Below, in pieces: positions 53,220 to 64,000 of a DNA stretch of 64,000 nt. How positions within the stretch are numbered: the first letter of the stretch is position 1; each line of letters starts with the position of its first letter. Made by a program: the position numbers and the translations under genes. Source of the stretch: Platycnemis pennipes (taxonomy: Eukaryota; Arthropoda; Insecta; Odonata; Platycnemididae); assembly GCA_933228895.1 (NCBI GenBank), contig OW121846.1, positions 7,781,915-7,845,914 of the forward strand. The letters are read 5' to 3'. The notes under the pieces were generated by a model, which saw only the letters and a list, made by a program, of their open reading frames with translations, was not told where the DNA came from and ran no database searches.

Positions 53220-55426
53220 CTACTAACACATTTTTTTTAAATCACAACCAAAGAATATACACGTGGAAGATGGCAGGAGACAGAGGAAGACTTCCAATAG
53301 ATTACATTATATTGAAGAGGGGTTTCAGGAATCAGGTGAAGGACTGCAAAAGCTACCCGGGTGCAGACATCGACAGCGAATATAATTTAGCGATGATCAA
53401 ATGCCATCTTAAAATTTAGAGATTGAAGACAACAGAAAAGAACATTTGACAAGATAAAAACTGAAGGAGAGTCAGCATCATTTGTCCCTTAAGAAAGCAG
53501 TGGGGAAAAACATAGGAGAGGACCTGACAGCGAAACCAGGCAGAAGAGCGTTGGGAAAGCATTAAATGTGGACTACAGGAAGCCTAAAAAAGTTCTTGGA
53601 AGAAGGAAAGATGCCAAGAAGAAGCCACGGAACACGGAGGAAGTATTAGACTTCATTGAATTAAGAAAAAGGTACAAGAATGCGAAAACTGAAGAAGGGC
53701 AGCTTTGGTACAAAAGAATAAGGAACGAAATAAGTCGCAAAGCAAGGAAAGCTAGAGAGATGTGGATGAAGAATCTATGCGAAGATGTACAAAGCAACCT
53801 TGCACTTGGAAAGGTGGAAAGAAATGGAAAGAATATCTGGAAGAGTTATGCAACGGAAACAATCTTAGTACCTAAATGATTGAAGAGGAAAGCGAGGTCG
53901 AAGACGATGATGTGGTAGCATCAATATTAAGATCGGAATTTGACTCAGCAGTAAGGGACCTTCGGATGAATAAGGCTTCTGGAACTGATGATATCCCAGC
54001 AGAACTAATAAAAAATGCAAGAGAGAAGACATTAACCAATCTCTACAGAACCATCTGCGACATGTACTCAACAGGAGAAATATCCAGGGACTTTGAGAAA
54101 AACATCATAATTCCTATTCCCGTAAAGAAAAGAGCCGAGAAATGCGAAAATGATAGGACTATAAGCCTGACGACACCATCCATCGAAGATATTGACAAGG
54201 ATAATCTAACGAAGAATGGTACGAAAAGCAGAGGAGTTCCTGGATGAATATAAATTCGGATTCAGGATAAGTAAGGGTACAAGAGAAGCAATATTGGCCC
54301 TTAGGCTGCTAATAGAGAAGAGAATGCAGAAGAACAACCGACCTTCATTGCATTTGTGGATTTGGAGAAGGATTTTGACAACGTAGATTGGAATTTAATG
54401 CTTGGAATTCTGAAAGGAGTTGAAGTGTGTTATAATGACCGAAGAATTATCCAAAGTTTGTATAAAAACCAAGTAGCTGTGATAAAATCTGGGCCCATCT
54501 CTGAAGAAGCAAGAATAAGGAAAGGAGTGAGATAAGGCTGTGCACTGTCTCGCATAATTTTTAATGTTTACATCGAGAGAGCCATCAATGAAATCAAGGA
54601 AAAGTGTTCTGGAGTGAAAATCTACGGAGAAGCAATCATGCTACGTTTCGCTGATCACATAGCTCTCATAGCACAAGCGGAGAAGGATCTCAATCAGACT
54701 AATAACCATGGAAAGGACAATGGCCATATATAAGCTGAAGATCAATAATGCGTTATGAGTTGACTATGCAGCAAGAGAGAGGAGGCCAAAACCAACGTTA
54801 TACTAGGAAAACAGAAACTGGAAGAGGTGAAAGAGTTATGTTACCTGGGAAGCAGAGCAACCAACGATGGACGAAGCAAGAAAGAAATAGTCAGTAGAAT
54901 AGCCCAGGCAAAGAGGGTATTCTATCAAAAGAAGAATCTACTCACAGCTGGAAACACAAGCTTAGAAGTAAGGAAGCAATTCATCAGAACGTATATCTGG
55001 AGGATATATTTCTTTACGGCAATGAGGCATGGACGATGACAGCAGCGGTGAAGAAAACGGTGGAAGCATTCGAAATAAGGTGCTACCGAAGAATGATGAA
55101 GATAAAATGGATCGACCGATTGACAAATGAAAAAGACCTAAGAAGAGTGGGAGAAAAGAGAAGTCTGTTGAAAACTATAAAAAGAAAACGGGCCAACCTT
55201 ATCCGCCATATCTTAAGAGATGATGGCCTGCTGAAGACAATCGTCGAGGGAAGAGTGAACGGGAAGAATGGAAAAGGTAGGTCCCGTGTGAGTTACATAG
55301 AACAGGTCGTAAATGACGTGAGAGAGAGGAACTAGGTTAGTGTGAAGTGGATGGCCGTTAGAAGAATTGAGTGGAGGGCTGCGTCAAACCAATCCTAGGA
55401 TTGTTGACCCATGATGATGATGATGC
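53220..55426 (+). mobile_element. RTE/BovB-type LINE, copy 3 (2207 bp, 5'-truncated)
   Basis: The copy starts inside the endonuclease (compare 4897) and ends ATGATGATGATGATGC. The TSD is ATGATAC (53213-53219, 55427-55433). Coding is broken: frames at 53213-53419, 53568-53879, 53876-54247, 54827-55039 and 55036-55335. It shares the GVR-stop-GC and FADH lesions with copy 2. The endonuclease end reads SEY instead of SDH. Confidence 0.9.
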
Positions 55427-55435
55427 ATGATACTA

Positions 55436-55482
55436 CATCTACATAAGCCACTGCAAGCCACCATAAGGTGTGTGGTAGGGGG
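55436..55482 (-). mobile_element. 47-bp CR1 tail insertion with a 6-bp TSD
   Basis: CATCTACATAAGCCACTGC to GTGTGGTAGGGGG is a minimal CR1 3' end. It is bracketed by ATACTA at 55430-55435 and 55483-55488 and lies next to the right TSD of RTE copy 3. Confidence 0.75.
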
Positions 55483-55488
55483 ATACTA

Positions 55489-55592
55489 AGTGCAAATTTA
55501 ATTCTTTTTTATTTATTACTCATGCCTAGTGATATTTCAAAATAATAATCTTGGATGGCTCTCGGGGTTAATCGCAGGTGTAGATGTAGATT
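55489..55592 (+). mobile_element. CR1-E 3' end, right part
   Basis: AAGTGCAAATTTAATTC, CATGCCTAGTGATATTTC and GTGTAGATGTAGATTA continue the 51380-51487 pattern, closing the element split by RTE copy 3. Confidence 0.6.
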
Positions 55593-55649
55593 AATCGAAT
55601 TTTCAGTCGTAAAATAACAAATATTCCCTCACTCTTGCGGTAAATCAGG

Positions 55650-56690
55650 TTTAAGCGATTGACTTTAGATGAGAAAGAATATGATCAGTTAATCACAGCA
55701 AGGCAAACGATGAAGAAGTGGCACGAATGCAACGTTGACTTGCTATATACTCTTCGTAGACTTTTGCCAAGATTTTTGACTGTGTTTTTAGAAAAGAGTT
55801 GCCATGTGCATTTATAATATCCAGAAAAGCTAATGAGAAAGGTCAAATTGACACTGAAAGCATCCCAACTTAAATGTTTTTGTTGCTGGTAGAGTGATTA
55901 GTACACGCAGATGATGTCAGGGGTGGGACAAGAGATGTCCTTTCAGCTATCTAATTCAACTCGGTCTTTCATAAAGCAACGAAAGACTTGATATTAAAGG
56001 GAACCATTTTTCTTAAATCCAAACAAAGTTTTGCAAATACATGAAAAACCTTGCTATTATGTTGCTTGCTTTATGTTTGGGTTGATGAAATTCGATTAGA
56101 CTGATAGGAGAAACGTGAATGACCTCAAGGAAATATTTATTGCCAAAGAGGTTATTGGGAAAATAATGGGTCTCAGTATAAATGAGAAGAAGACCAAATA
56201 CATGAAAATGTCTTCAAAGAGCAAATGAGAGCTACAAAACGCAATACTTGGTGATTATGTGGTTGAGGACGTGGGAAAATTTACTTACCTGAAGTTTTAT
56301 TAAACAATGAAAATATGATTTCAGAAGAGATCAACCAAAGTGTAGTGTAAGGTAACAAAGCCTATTTTGCAAACGTAACTCTTCTTAAAGACACTTCTGT
56401 TTAGGAGAATTAAATTAAAATTCTATAAAACTCTGATAAAGCCAGTCGTTAGATACGGAGCAAAGACGTGGGTGTTAACTAAGCAGGATGCTGAAACACT
56501 CAGAAGATTTGAAAGGATATTTATAAGAAGAATCTATGGCCCAGTTAGAGAGGGAGGGATGTGGAGAATTACACTGAACTGGGAGATATATGAAGAATTG
56601 GACAGTGAGGATATAGTTAGGATCCCCAAGCCAATGCAGTTCGCAAGGCTTGGACATGTGGAAGGAATGAAGGAGAAGAGAGAAGGATAA
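55650..56690 (+). pseudogene. LINE reverse-transcriptase fragment, different family
   Basis: Readable words: DVRGGTRDVLSAI then FN (about 55917-55960; the VRQGD-LS--LFN motif), ATKDLILKGTIF, IMGLSINEKKTKYM (about 56160-56200), KFTYL (about 56278), GNKAYFAN (56350-56373), then the open 72-codon frame 56472-56690 with LTKQDAETLRRFERIFIRRI, YGPVREGGMW and ARLGHVEGM. The last block is the common LINE C-terminus with a GHV-RM motif. It is neither CR1 nor the BovB-like RTE seen here. Many stops. Confidence 0.75.
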
Positions 56691-57545
56691 AGGGAATGGA
56701 AGGAGGAGAAGAGAGTAGGATACATACGATGGAAGGAGGAGAATAGAGGAGGATTGATAGGATGGAAGGAAGAGAGAAGAAGAGGATAGCTTGGATAGGA
56801 GGAGGAGAAGAGAGAAGAATAGCTAGGATGGAAGTAGGAGAATAGAGGAGGATAGCTACGATAGAAGGAGGAGAATAGAGGAGGATAGATAGGATAGAAG
56901 GAGGAGAGGAGAGGGGGATAGATAGGATGGAAGGAGGAGAAGAGAGAAGGACAGCTGGGATGGAAGGTGGAGAAGAGAGTAGGATACATACGATGGAAGG
57001 AGGAGAATAGAGGAGGATTGATAGGATGGAAGGAAGAAAGAAGAAGAGGATAGCTTGGATGGGAGGAGGAGAAGAGAGAAGGATAGCTAGGATGGAAGGA
57101 GGAGAAGAGAGAAGGACAGCTGGGATGGAAGGTGGAGAAGAGAGAAGAATAGCTAGGATGGAAGTAGGAGAATAGAGGAGGATAGCTAGGATGAAAGTAG
57201 GAGAATAGAGGAGGATAGCTAGGATGAAAGTAGGAGAATAGAGGAGGATAGATAGGATGGAAGGAGAAGAAGAGAGAAGGATACATGCGATGGAAGGAGA
57301 AGAGAGAAGGATAGCTAGGATGGAAGTAGAAGAATAGAGGAGGATAGATAGGATGGAAGGAGGAGAGGAGAGAAGGATAACTCGGATGGAAGGAGGAGAA
57401 GAGAGAAGGACAGCTAGGATGGAAGGAGGAGATGAGAGAAGGAAAAATCGGATGGCTGGAGAAGAAGGCAGAAGGACAGCTAGGATGGAAGTAGGAGAAT
57501 AGAGAAGGATTTCTAGGATGGAAGGAGAAGAAAAGAGGACTGCAG
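56690..57545 (+). repeat. Purine-rich minisatellite, 33-bp unit
   Basis: About 25 imperfect units of the type GGATGGAAGGAGGAGAAGAG + AGAAGGATAGCTA. The plus strand is nearly all purine plus the TAGCTAG and GATGG words. Since 33 is a multiple of three, two minus-strand frames stay open for 250 and 313 codons (Ser/Pro/Ile/Leu-rich); I treat these as by-products. The array begins right at the end of the LINE frame, whose codons for EGMKEKREG resemble the unit. Confidence 0.9.
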
Positions 57546-60500
57546 GGGAGTATCCCACGGCAATTAGACGTGGCGCAGATCGGTCATTCTGTACTTTCTT
57601 GATTCCGTACCGACTTGATTTCCATAACCGACGGAGCCCCAGCTAGGGATTCCGTAAGAAAGTCGGTGACTTTTCAGTCGGTAAGGTGACGTATCCAACA
57701 CATGTACATATTTAAATTGCAGAATATAGATGACGCACTACGAATTCACGAATCGATGAAGAAGAGACAGGCGAAGATCTTAATTCGTATTGCCACTGAT
57801 TATGTAGGAAGAATGCAGTGTGTAAACAGCTGTTTGTGACGAAGGCATCAAGTAGGTAAACCCTAATTTTTATGCACATACGCATATATTGAGAAATGGA
57901 ATTTAATGAAAACTAAAGGTTGAATAATATTAAAAATTAATAAAACGTGTTTATTAGCACTGTAATGCATGTAGTAAAACTCGCTCCTTGGTGAATTTGT
58001 GGTTATATATTACATGATATTTGCCTAGTTTATGAATAATTGTTTGCTATTAAGTTAATGCAGTGCATTTAGATTGATATTTTCACGAGTTATAGTTTAA
58101 TTCTATGCATCCTTTATTAGTTATTTTTTCACGGTCCTATTTTATCATAGCATTCTAAGTATTTCTGGTTTTTCAATTAAGTAAGTATTACTTTAGTGTG
58201 AGGGTATGTCTCATATTATTATGTCTTCATGGAAAATTTTATCTTTTAATCCATCATCGCAACGGAAAACTTATTTTCATATTGACGGTTGATGATTATT
58301 GGCATCCAAAGTGAATGTCAGTGGATTAACTTTGATCTTATTCTTTCTTCAGATGATGTGTGCGCTATCTTGAGTGAATTGATTTAGTGACAAATTCTTA
58401 ATTATAAGTACAGAATCATTCATCTCGAGCCTTTTGGCTACTACACGCGGTGCAAGACAGTGGAATTATTTTCTTTCTTTTCCCTTGCAGTCGCTTATTG
58501 CATTATTCTCCTCTGAATATGTAGTTAGCAGCAAAGTGAACTTACTTTGTCTGTGTTATTGAACGTGTATGTCATAATATCTTATTCATACACATATGTC
58601 TATGTATTGCTAGCGTAAACACATCGTCCACTGTTTCATAATATTCTTTAACCATTGACAATGGTTTCTAAGGAGATCTCAAGATATAAGGGAAATTCGC
58701 AAGGATTTGAAGGATTACAAATGACATAGGAAAGACGTATTTTTGAATTATAGGAATTACATTCTTATATATTTATATTTATGATTTTTATTTATAGGTT
58801 CTTTGCCTTCCTTTTGCCTCTAGCCGTGCTTTTACAGAGTAGCAACGCAGTATGGAAATTATATTCAAACAAAATGTCGTGAATCCTATGTGAGAATTAA
58901 CCGCTTCCGTGTTTTTGCAACTAATGCCGTTTGGCTTTTTTTTCTAAATGGCATTGCCTTTCTCAGCAATTAGACGCATAGCTTACAGTGTGATCATGTT
59001 CTGTTTCAGAGCGGCATACTCTTCTATTCATTTTAAATCTATATTTTCACCACTTAACCACATGGATATTGATCGTTGAAATATCAGGAAGTGGATATGA
59101 TTAACTTTCCACAAGAATTTACTTACTAATGCTTTATATAATATATTGATTTATATAATATTTTTTGAGTTTGTGGGACACAGTAAGGTTTAGTACGCCG
59201 GATTTAAGTAAGTAAGTACGTGAATCTTAAGTACGTAAGTAAGATAATGTTTAAGTACCCCGGATTATTGCTAGTTATCCCTCGAATATTTGTCTCATGA
59301 TGCGAAGTGAAATCTACATTTTTTCACGATACAACCATTTAAAAATATATCTTATATCTAAGGCGTACTAATATCTATCTCTCGCATCATTTTTGCGATG
59401 GAATCGAAATTAAATCGAGGTGTACTAACAATAGTTCTAGAATGATTAATAACGCTAATCTTATCAGCAGATAAACTAGAATATTCAGTAATCCTAAATA
59501 AGAGCTACGTTAGAGTTCAGCATGAACAATTTACGAGAAACTAAGTGATTTGTATCCACGAAAGAGCAGCGATTTCTCTGTGTGGGTGACGCAGCATGAA
59601 GCGCAGAGACGAGAGGTGCGACGGGATATGCTACCGCCGGCGGCCACCAGGGCGAGCGCGCGGCAGGACATTGCAAACACGCGTGGAAAAGAATCTGTTG
59701 TGATGGAAGATTGACGCAAACAGTGGCAGCTAGAACATAAATTATAAAATAAATTCATAAATAAACGGATCAAGTATTGTGAACCATTTTAGGTAAGTGA
59801 CAAAATATTAGCACCATTTCCAATGAACCTAATAAAGCGTCACGCCCACATTAAATGTATTTCTCCTCGGCTCACTCACTTTCATCGCTAAGTTTGATTA
59901 GAGTTTAATTTTATTTTCTTGGTTAATCTATTACAACTACTGACATCATATAAGAAACTTAAGGTTTGTTTTTATAATCCCTCAGCAGAAAAAATCCTTC
60001 TCTCTTTAACATTGGCTAACATTATAGAAATAAGCATTTCATTTATTAGCAGTATCTAAAACATACAAAAACTATTGTGTCAACCCTTTGTTTACTGAAT
60101 TATGATTTTTGAAAATAACTACTTTCAAAATTTTTTCCTTTGTTTTTCAACCAAGAGTATTAATAATCAACAACTTTTACTGAAAAATATACAAAATGCC
60201 AATGTTATTGCAAATTTTGCATAATGGGACTAAAAAGTCCCGATAGGGCTGTGGTGTTTATTTTTATCATAGGTACTGATATAAAGTTAGCCTTGAAATG
60301 TTAATATTAAACAACTTCAGGTTAAAATTTAGTAATACAGTGTAAAAACAATTTTAATCCATTTTAACCCCATTTCCCATTATTATAACTTATTTTCAGT
60401 GAAAAAAGAAGAGACTTTGCGTTTTAATAGCAAACATATGCTTCTTCACTTGCTTATTTTATATTTTCATATTATTCACAATTTTTTTTAAGCTTGGCTA

Positions 60501-60689
60501 ACATTATAGAAATAAGTAATCCATTTATTATCAGTCATGGAAGTTAAGGAAGCAATTTTTTTCTCGCGCATGCAAGAATCGAAATACTTCACATTTAGAT
60601 GACTTTTTCTCAATTTAAAACTTGCTAGAATGAGGTCTTGACTTTGCTCCTATTTGCACGGAACTTACATAATTATGTAAATAATTAGT
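57546..60689. other. Unassigned AT-rich stretch
   Basis: No gene or element recognised in about 3.1 kb. Small items: GTAAGTAAGTACGT-like simple repeats at 59203-59260 and a GC-rich patch at 59580-59670. This may be old neutral or intronic DNA. Confidence 0.4.
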
Positions 60690-60848
60690 AAATGCGATGG
60701 TCATGTACGAGAAATCAGTTACCTCTCCCTTGTAAGACCTCATTTGGAATACGCTGCCAGTATATGGGATCCATAGGAAATAGATCTAAATAATGAACTT
60801 GAATATGTGCAGTGAAGATTGGCAAGATTTGTAATGGGACGGTACGAC
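60690..60848 (+). mobile_element. CR1-B internal fragment
   Basis: GCGATGGTCATGTACGAGAA through ATGGGACGGTACGA matches CR1-B RT codons for DDHVREISYFSLVRPHLEYA and onwards (compare 43218-43378), with stops. Both ends are truncated and there is no tail. Confidence 0.82.
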
Positions 60849-62028
60849 TGAATGTCTAGTCACCTACAATCAATTTACTGGCATACTTACTTGTAACTTG
60901 TAATCCCCATTACTTGGCAATTTCAATATTTGTGAATTTAACTGTGATATGGATAATTCCTACCACTCAAAGCCCTTCCAAGGTAAAATATTGTGTGAGA
61001 CCATTAACTTTCTGGATCTAGTATAGGACAATACTTCCACGAACTTCTTAAATAAAAGGCTTGATTTATATTTTTGTAATAATTCTTCGATAATCTCGTG
61101 CATCAATACGGTTCCACTTGTGCCAGCTGACTTATACCATCCAGCTCTCAACTTCATCTTTCTTCCTGCACAAGAACTGTGTCCCAAAGAGAAATGTAAT
61201 TGTTCTAGGTCATTATGTAGATGTTCCTTTACTGCTCTTGTCGTTATGAAGAAGAAATCGAATTTAGGCTGGGCAACGATTAGTAATTGGTGAAGAACCG
61301 TAAAGTAAATATGACCACTCAATCTTTACAGGTGCCTTCCAAACTACTAAAATTTAGCTCCTTCAAAATACATTGAAAACATCTATGATTAGGAGAGCAA
61401 TGAAGCTATGCATCTCCTATTGCCAATTTTTTCAAACCTATTCTTAATTTTTTTATTAAATTTAATTCTTAACTATATGACTACACGACTGCACCGAACA
61501 TACACCACACAATTTGCTGTCATTACAGATACATGTGCCAAAATGTACATATCCACTATCGCCAATATAAAATGATAATGGCATCATCAGTTCTACAAAC
61601 AATTTCGGTCTCATTACAAGAAATAGACCAAGAGAATTAAAAATATCTCGTACTCTTTGTGAGATAAAAGCAGATCAAAAACAATTAGAATCCTAGGGAC
61701 ACGAAATAAAATCACATTTTGCTATCTTCATTTCATGATGAAAGATAATACAGCCCTCGGAAATTGGCAAAGGTTTCTCATATCAAATATGAAGGCTCTT
61801 AAAATTGACATAACAAAAAAACTCAAAATAATAACTCAGACGACTTCAATGTATATTTCGTCAAATAAATGTTCATTTATCACTCATTCCTCTTCCGTAT
61901 TTGTCAAACAACCTAGAAAAAACACGAGGAACGTAATAAGCGCAAAAAAAATGAAGCTACGAAAGCATTAATTTTTAAGGAACCTCTACTTTCTAATCCC
62001 TTCCTCATTATATCTATATCTATCTATA
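60849..62028. other. Unassigned stretch with one open frame
   Basis: The minus-strand frame 61322-60960 (120 codons) is the only motif-free frame of this length in AT-rich DNA here. It contains a Cys/His pair (HSSCAGRKMK) and amphipathic stretches (IIEELLQKYKSSLLFKKFVE). I do not recognise it. It could be an exon or a decayed repeat. Confidence 0.35.
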
Positions 62029-62640
62029 TCTATGACATACCCTGCAAGCCACCTCGAGGGTGTGCGGCAGGGGGTGCATCCACACCAGGAACAATGACAC
62101 AACAAACAAAAGTAAACAACACAAAAAAACACCAAACCTTTAAAAGTAATTGGGGAAAAAATTACCAAATCCCAAACATGCAGGACACACCCACGAATAC
62201 CATGCATAACTTGAAACCCGACACCAATTTCATAGATACTCTTGCATGCAAAAAAAGCAATGCATGCGAGTCACACCTTCATTTGAACGTGCAGGAAATA
62301 AAAAAAATACTATCAACCTACTCTGATTTTACCTCTATAAATATTACCGATTTACGCGATGTCTAACGTTCTGATCCAGAATCGTACGTGGAAAAATGAC
62401 ATTATAAACCTGTCCGTCCTGAAATCTATCTCCTAATTTTATTAGAACTATCGAGCCTACCATAATAAGTCGGAGCCAGCAATATATTATTAATGTCATT
62501 AATGAAATGTCCCTCCTTAAATTTTCCCAGAAGATTAAGTCTATAATTCAGCCTGCGTTGTGACAGCGATTCCCATCCCAATTCGGCTAACATACCAGAC
62601 ACACTGCTTTCCCTGTCGTAACACCATTTTACATATATCT
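62029..62640 (-). mobile_element. CR1-D copy, minus strand, 5'-truncated
   Basis: Starting from CTATGACATACCCTGCAAGC, the copy has a UTR with GCATCCACACCAGGAACAAT. Minus-strand RT C-terminal codons follow (CGTACGTGGAAAAATGACAT region, 62375-62610), ending around the thumb. The UTR differs from the other CR1 groups and matches the next copy. Confidence 0.75.
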
Positions 62641-62829
62641 CTCTATCTACATCTACGACATGCCCTGCAAGCCACCTCGAGGGTGTGTGGCAGGAGGTTC
62701 ATCCACACCAGGAAAAATGACACAGCAAACGAAAATGAACAACACTAAACAGACACCGCACTTTTAAAAGTAATTAGGGAAAAAAAAGAAAAAAACTACT
62801 AAATCCCAATCATGCAGGACACACAAATA
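62641..62829 (-). mobile_element. CR1-D 3' end, second copy
   Basis: ATCTACATCTACGACATGCC, GCAAGCCACCTCGAGGGTG and TTCATCCACACCAGGAAAAA repeat the 62029-62180 pattern in the same orientation. Truncated in the UTR. Confidence 0.75.
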
Positions 62830-62971
62830 CTATGTAGATACTAACTGTGACCCTATTATCTATCATGTCTCCATTAAATATCCTAGTTGCATGTCAATAG
62901 CGTATGGCTGGTGATCTTCACCCCCTGACACACCCCCGTGGTGGCCTGCAGGGTATTACGTAGATGTAGAT
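62830..62971 (+). mobile_element. CR1 3' end fragment, plus strand
   Basis: AATACTATGTAGATACTAAC, TAGTTGCATGTCAATAGC, GGTGATCTTCACCCCCTG and GCAGGGTATTACGTAGATG form a CR1 3'UTR and tail, most like the CR1-C end. Confidence 0.75.
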
Positions 62972-63453
62972 GTAATTTCGGTTTTGATTTCTCAAAATGT
63001 GATTATGCCTCCATTAGCGCACTCCTTCAAGTCATAAACTGGCCTTCTATACTGAGTAATAAGTCAGCAAATGATACTTTCTCAATTTTTTATTCTTTAT
63101 TAAGTAATAGAATTGAACAGTTTACACATAAGTATTTTTTGGTGGTTCTTCATATCTTTTAAATGATATTCAAGCGGGTTAAAATCACTAAATAAGCTTA
63201 AGAAAACATTTCATTGTATTTAAAAGATTACAGGATCATTCACTGACTACGCCGGTTTCTCTGAGAATAGAGCTAAATGTAATACATAGAAAAAAGAATG
63301 ATGTCATTAATTTATGATCATGATCTCCCTTCTGATTTAACAAATACCTTCAAACCTTTTTGAAACCATGCAAACTCCTTACGCAAAGATAATTCATTAC
63401 TTAAAATAATGTTTCTAAATAACACAGGTGGTGAATATAATGAATCAATGAAC
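62972..63453. other. Unassigned AT-rich stretch
   Basis: Nothing recognised. Confidence 0.4.
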
Positions 63454-63511
63454 AAAAAAGTCGCATTAACTCGGTTAATTATTGGATTAACCTAGTTAAT
63501 GTGACTTTTTT
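63454..63511. repeat. 26-bp inverted repeat with 6-nt loop
   Basis: Arms 63454-63479 and 63486-63511 pair with two mismatches around TATTGG. The motif TTAACTCGGTT recurs in direct orientation just after (63528-63538), with TATCTCGGTTAAT at 63547-63559. It may be the core of a small inverted-repeat element. Confidence 0.8.
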
Positions 63512-63642
63512 GTTTCGCCAGTATTATTAACTCGGTTTTGTGGCATTATCTCGGTTAATAGTTTTACCAGAGGTTTTCGCTAGGTGAAAGCTTATTATTC
63601 GAGATAATTCTGTAGAAGCAACATTGCGCGCAAGAGATATAA

Positions 63643-64000
63643 TCTACATCTACATAATACCCGCAAGCCACCACACGGTGTGTGGCAGGGGGTAAATTCT
63701 CACCAAACATGCACTACATATCATGCATAAAATAGGATTAATACTAATATATTAGTCTAAACTTCAGTATTAAAAAGCTAAAAATAGCAAAGTAAGCATG
63801 CAAAACATGCTGTTATTTGGGTTACCTACAAGTCCTTATAGCCACATGCAACTACCTATGCTATACATTGATTCACTCGTATTGGACATATTTACCTCTA
63901 TTCACATCCCTAATTGTACGAGGAAAAAAGGGCATTTTGAATCTGTAAGTTCGGCAATCTATTTCTCTAATTTTGTGATTATGGTCCAGTCTACCGTAGT
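63643..64000 (-). mobile_element. CR1-B copy, minus strand, running off the window
   Basis: The tail TCTACATCTACATAATACCC, full 3'UTR, and minus-strand C-terminal RT codons (FRTYRFKMPFFPRTIRDVN-like, 63960-63890) run to the right edge. It probably continues beyond the window. Confidence 0.85.

Noticed and set aside
56534..57558. Two long minus-strand frames (250 and 313 codons) as a secreted or membrane repeat protein
   Set aside because: They follow the 33-bp minisatellite, whose unit is a multiple of three, and there is no other coding evidence.
58424..58440. CTCGAGCCTTTTGGCTA resembles the start of U2 snRNA
   Set aside because: Only about 16 bases match with one insertion. The rest of U2, including branch-site pairing and Sm site, is missing.
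60960..61322. 120-codon minus-strand frame as a real exon
   Set aside because: No recognisable homologous motif or clear splice sites; it is kept only as a note in the unassigned stretch.

Overview
This window is repeat-dominated intergenic or intronic DNA from an arthropod. The evidence is the repeat content: CR1-type and RTE/BovB-type non-LTR retrotransposons, piggyBac, hAT and PIF/Harbinger-like DNA transposons, and relics of a repetitive protein family I associate with arthropods. There are no bacterial operons, rRNA genes or CRISPR arrays. The species cannot be fixed from the sequence; a chelicerate or an early-branching insect would fit. I could not support any single-copy host gene. 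Almost every long open frame is retrotransposon coding sequence or low complexity.

Layout. 1-3271: three-layer CR1 nest, CR1-B (-) holding CR1-A (+), which holds CR1-B (+). 4173-7164: apparently full-length but broken RTE/BovB copy with an 11-bp target-site duplication (TSD). 8385-9240: GC-rich decayed ORF with a perfect hairpin. 9930-15640: two tRNA-like SINE heads, a 1.4-kb Harbinger-like element and a 480-bp inverted-repeat element. 16791-23480: a CR1-B fragment, then a repetitive-protein relic split by a 3.17-kb hAT element that itself holds a CR1-B copy. 23985-29108: CR1-C element interrupted by an RTE copy, a small inverted-repeat element and an unexplained insert. 28998-34114: CR1 fragments on both strands. 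34346-38239: the most complete CR1-A copy, with an esterase-type ORF1 and a 1011-codon ORF2. 38240-40766: piggyBac element with all three catalytic Asp positions visible but several frameshifts. 41582-46045: CR1-B copies in and beside a hAT remnant, with a perfect 110-bp duplication. 46386-52618: sparse repeats, CR1 tails and a G-run cluster. 52845-55590: CR1-E interrupted by a third RTE copy. 55650-57545: LINE RT fragment running into a 33-bp minisatellite. 57546-64000: AT-rich DNA with further CR1 tails and a hairpin.

How the parts work together. The CR1 and RTE elements copy themselves by target-primed reverse transcription. Insertion order can be read from who interrupts whom, and several junctions keep short TSDs. 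I use CR1-A to CR1-E only as local labels for sequence groups seen here. The most notable observations are the datable nests, very short CR1 tail insertions (47 and 66 bp) that still carry TSDs, an apparent gene-conversion tract between two RTE copies 28 kb apart, a 110-bp identical duplication at a CR1 insertion, and a twin 18-bp palindrome at the left edge of the piggyBac element. I found no convincing new functional system. All identities are by eye and no database search was run.
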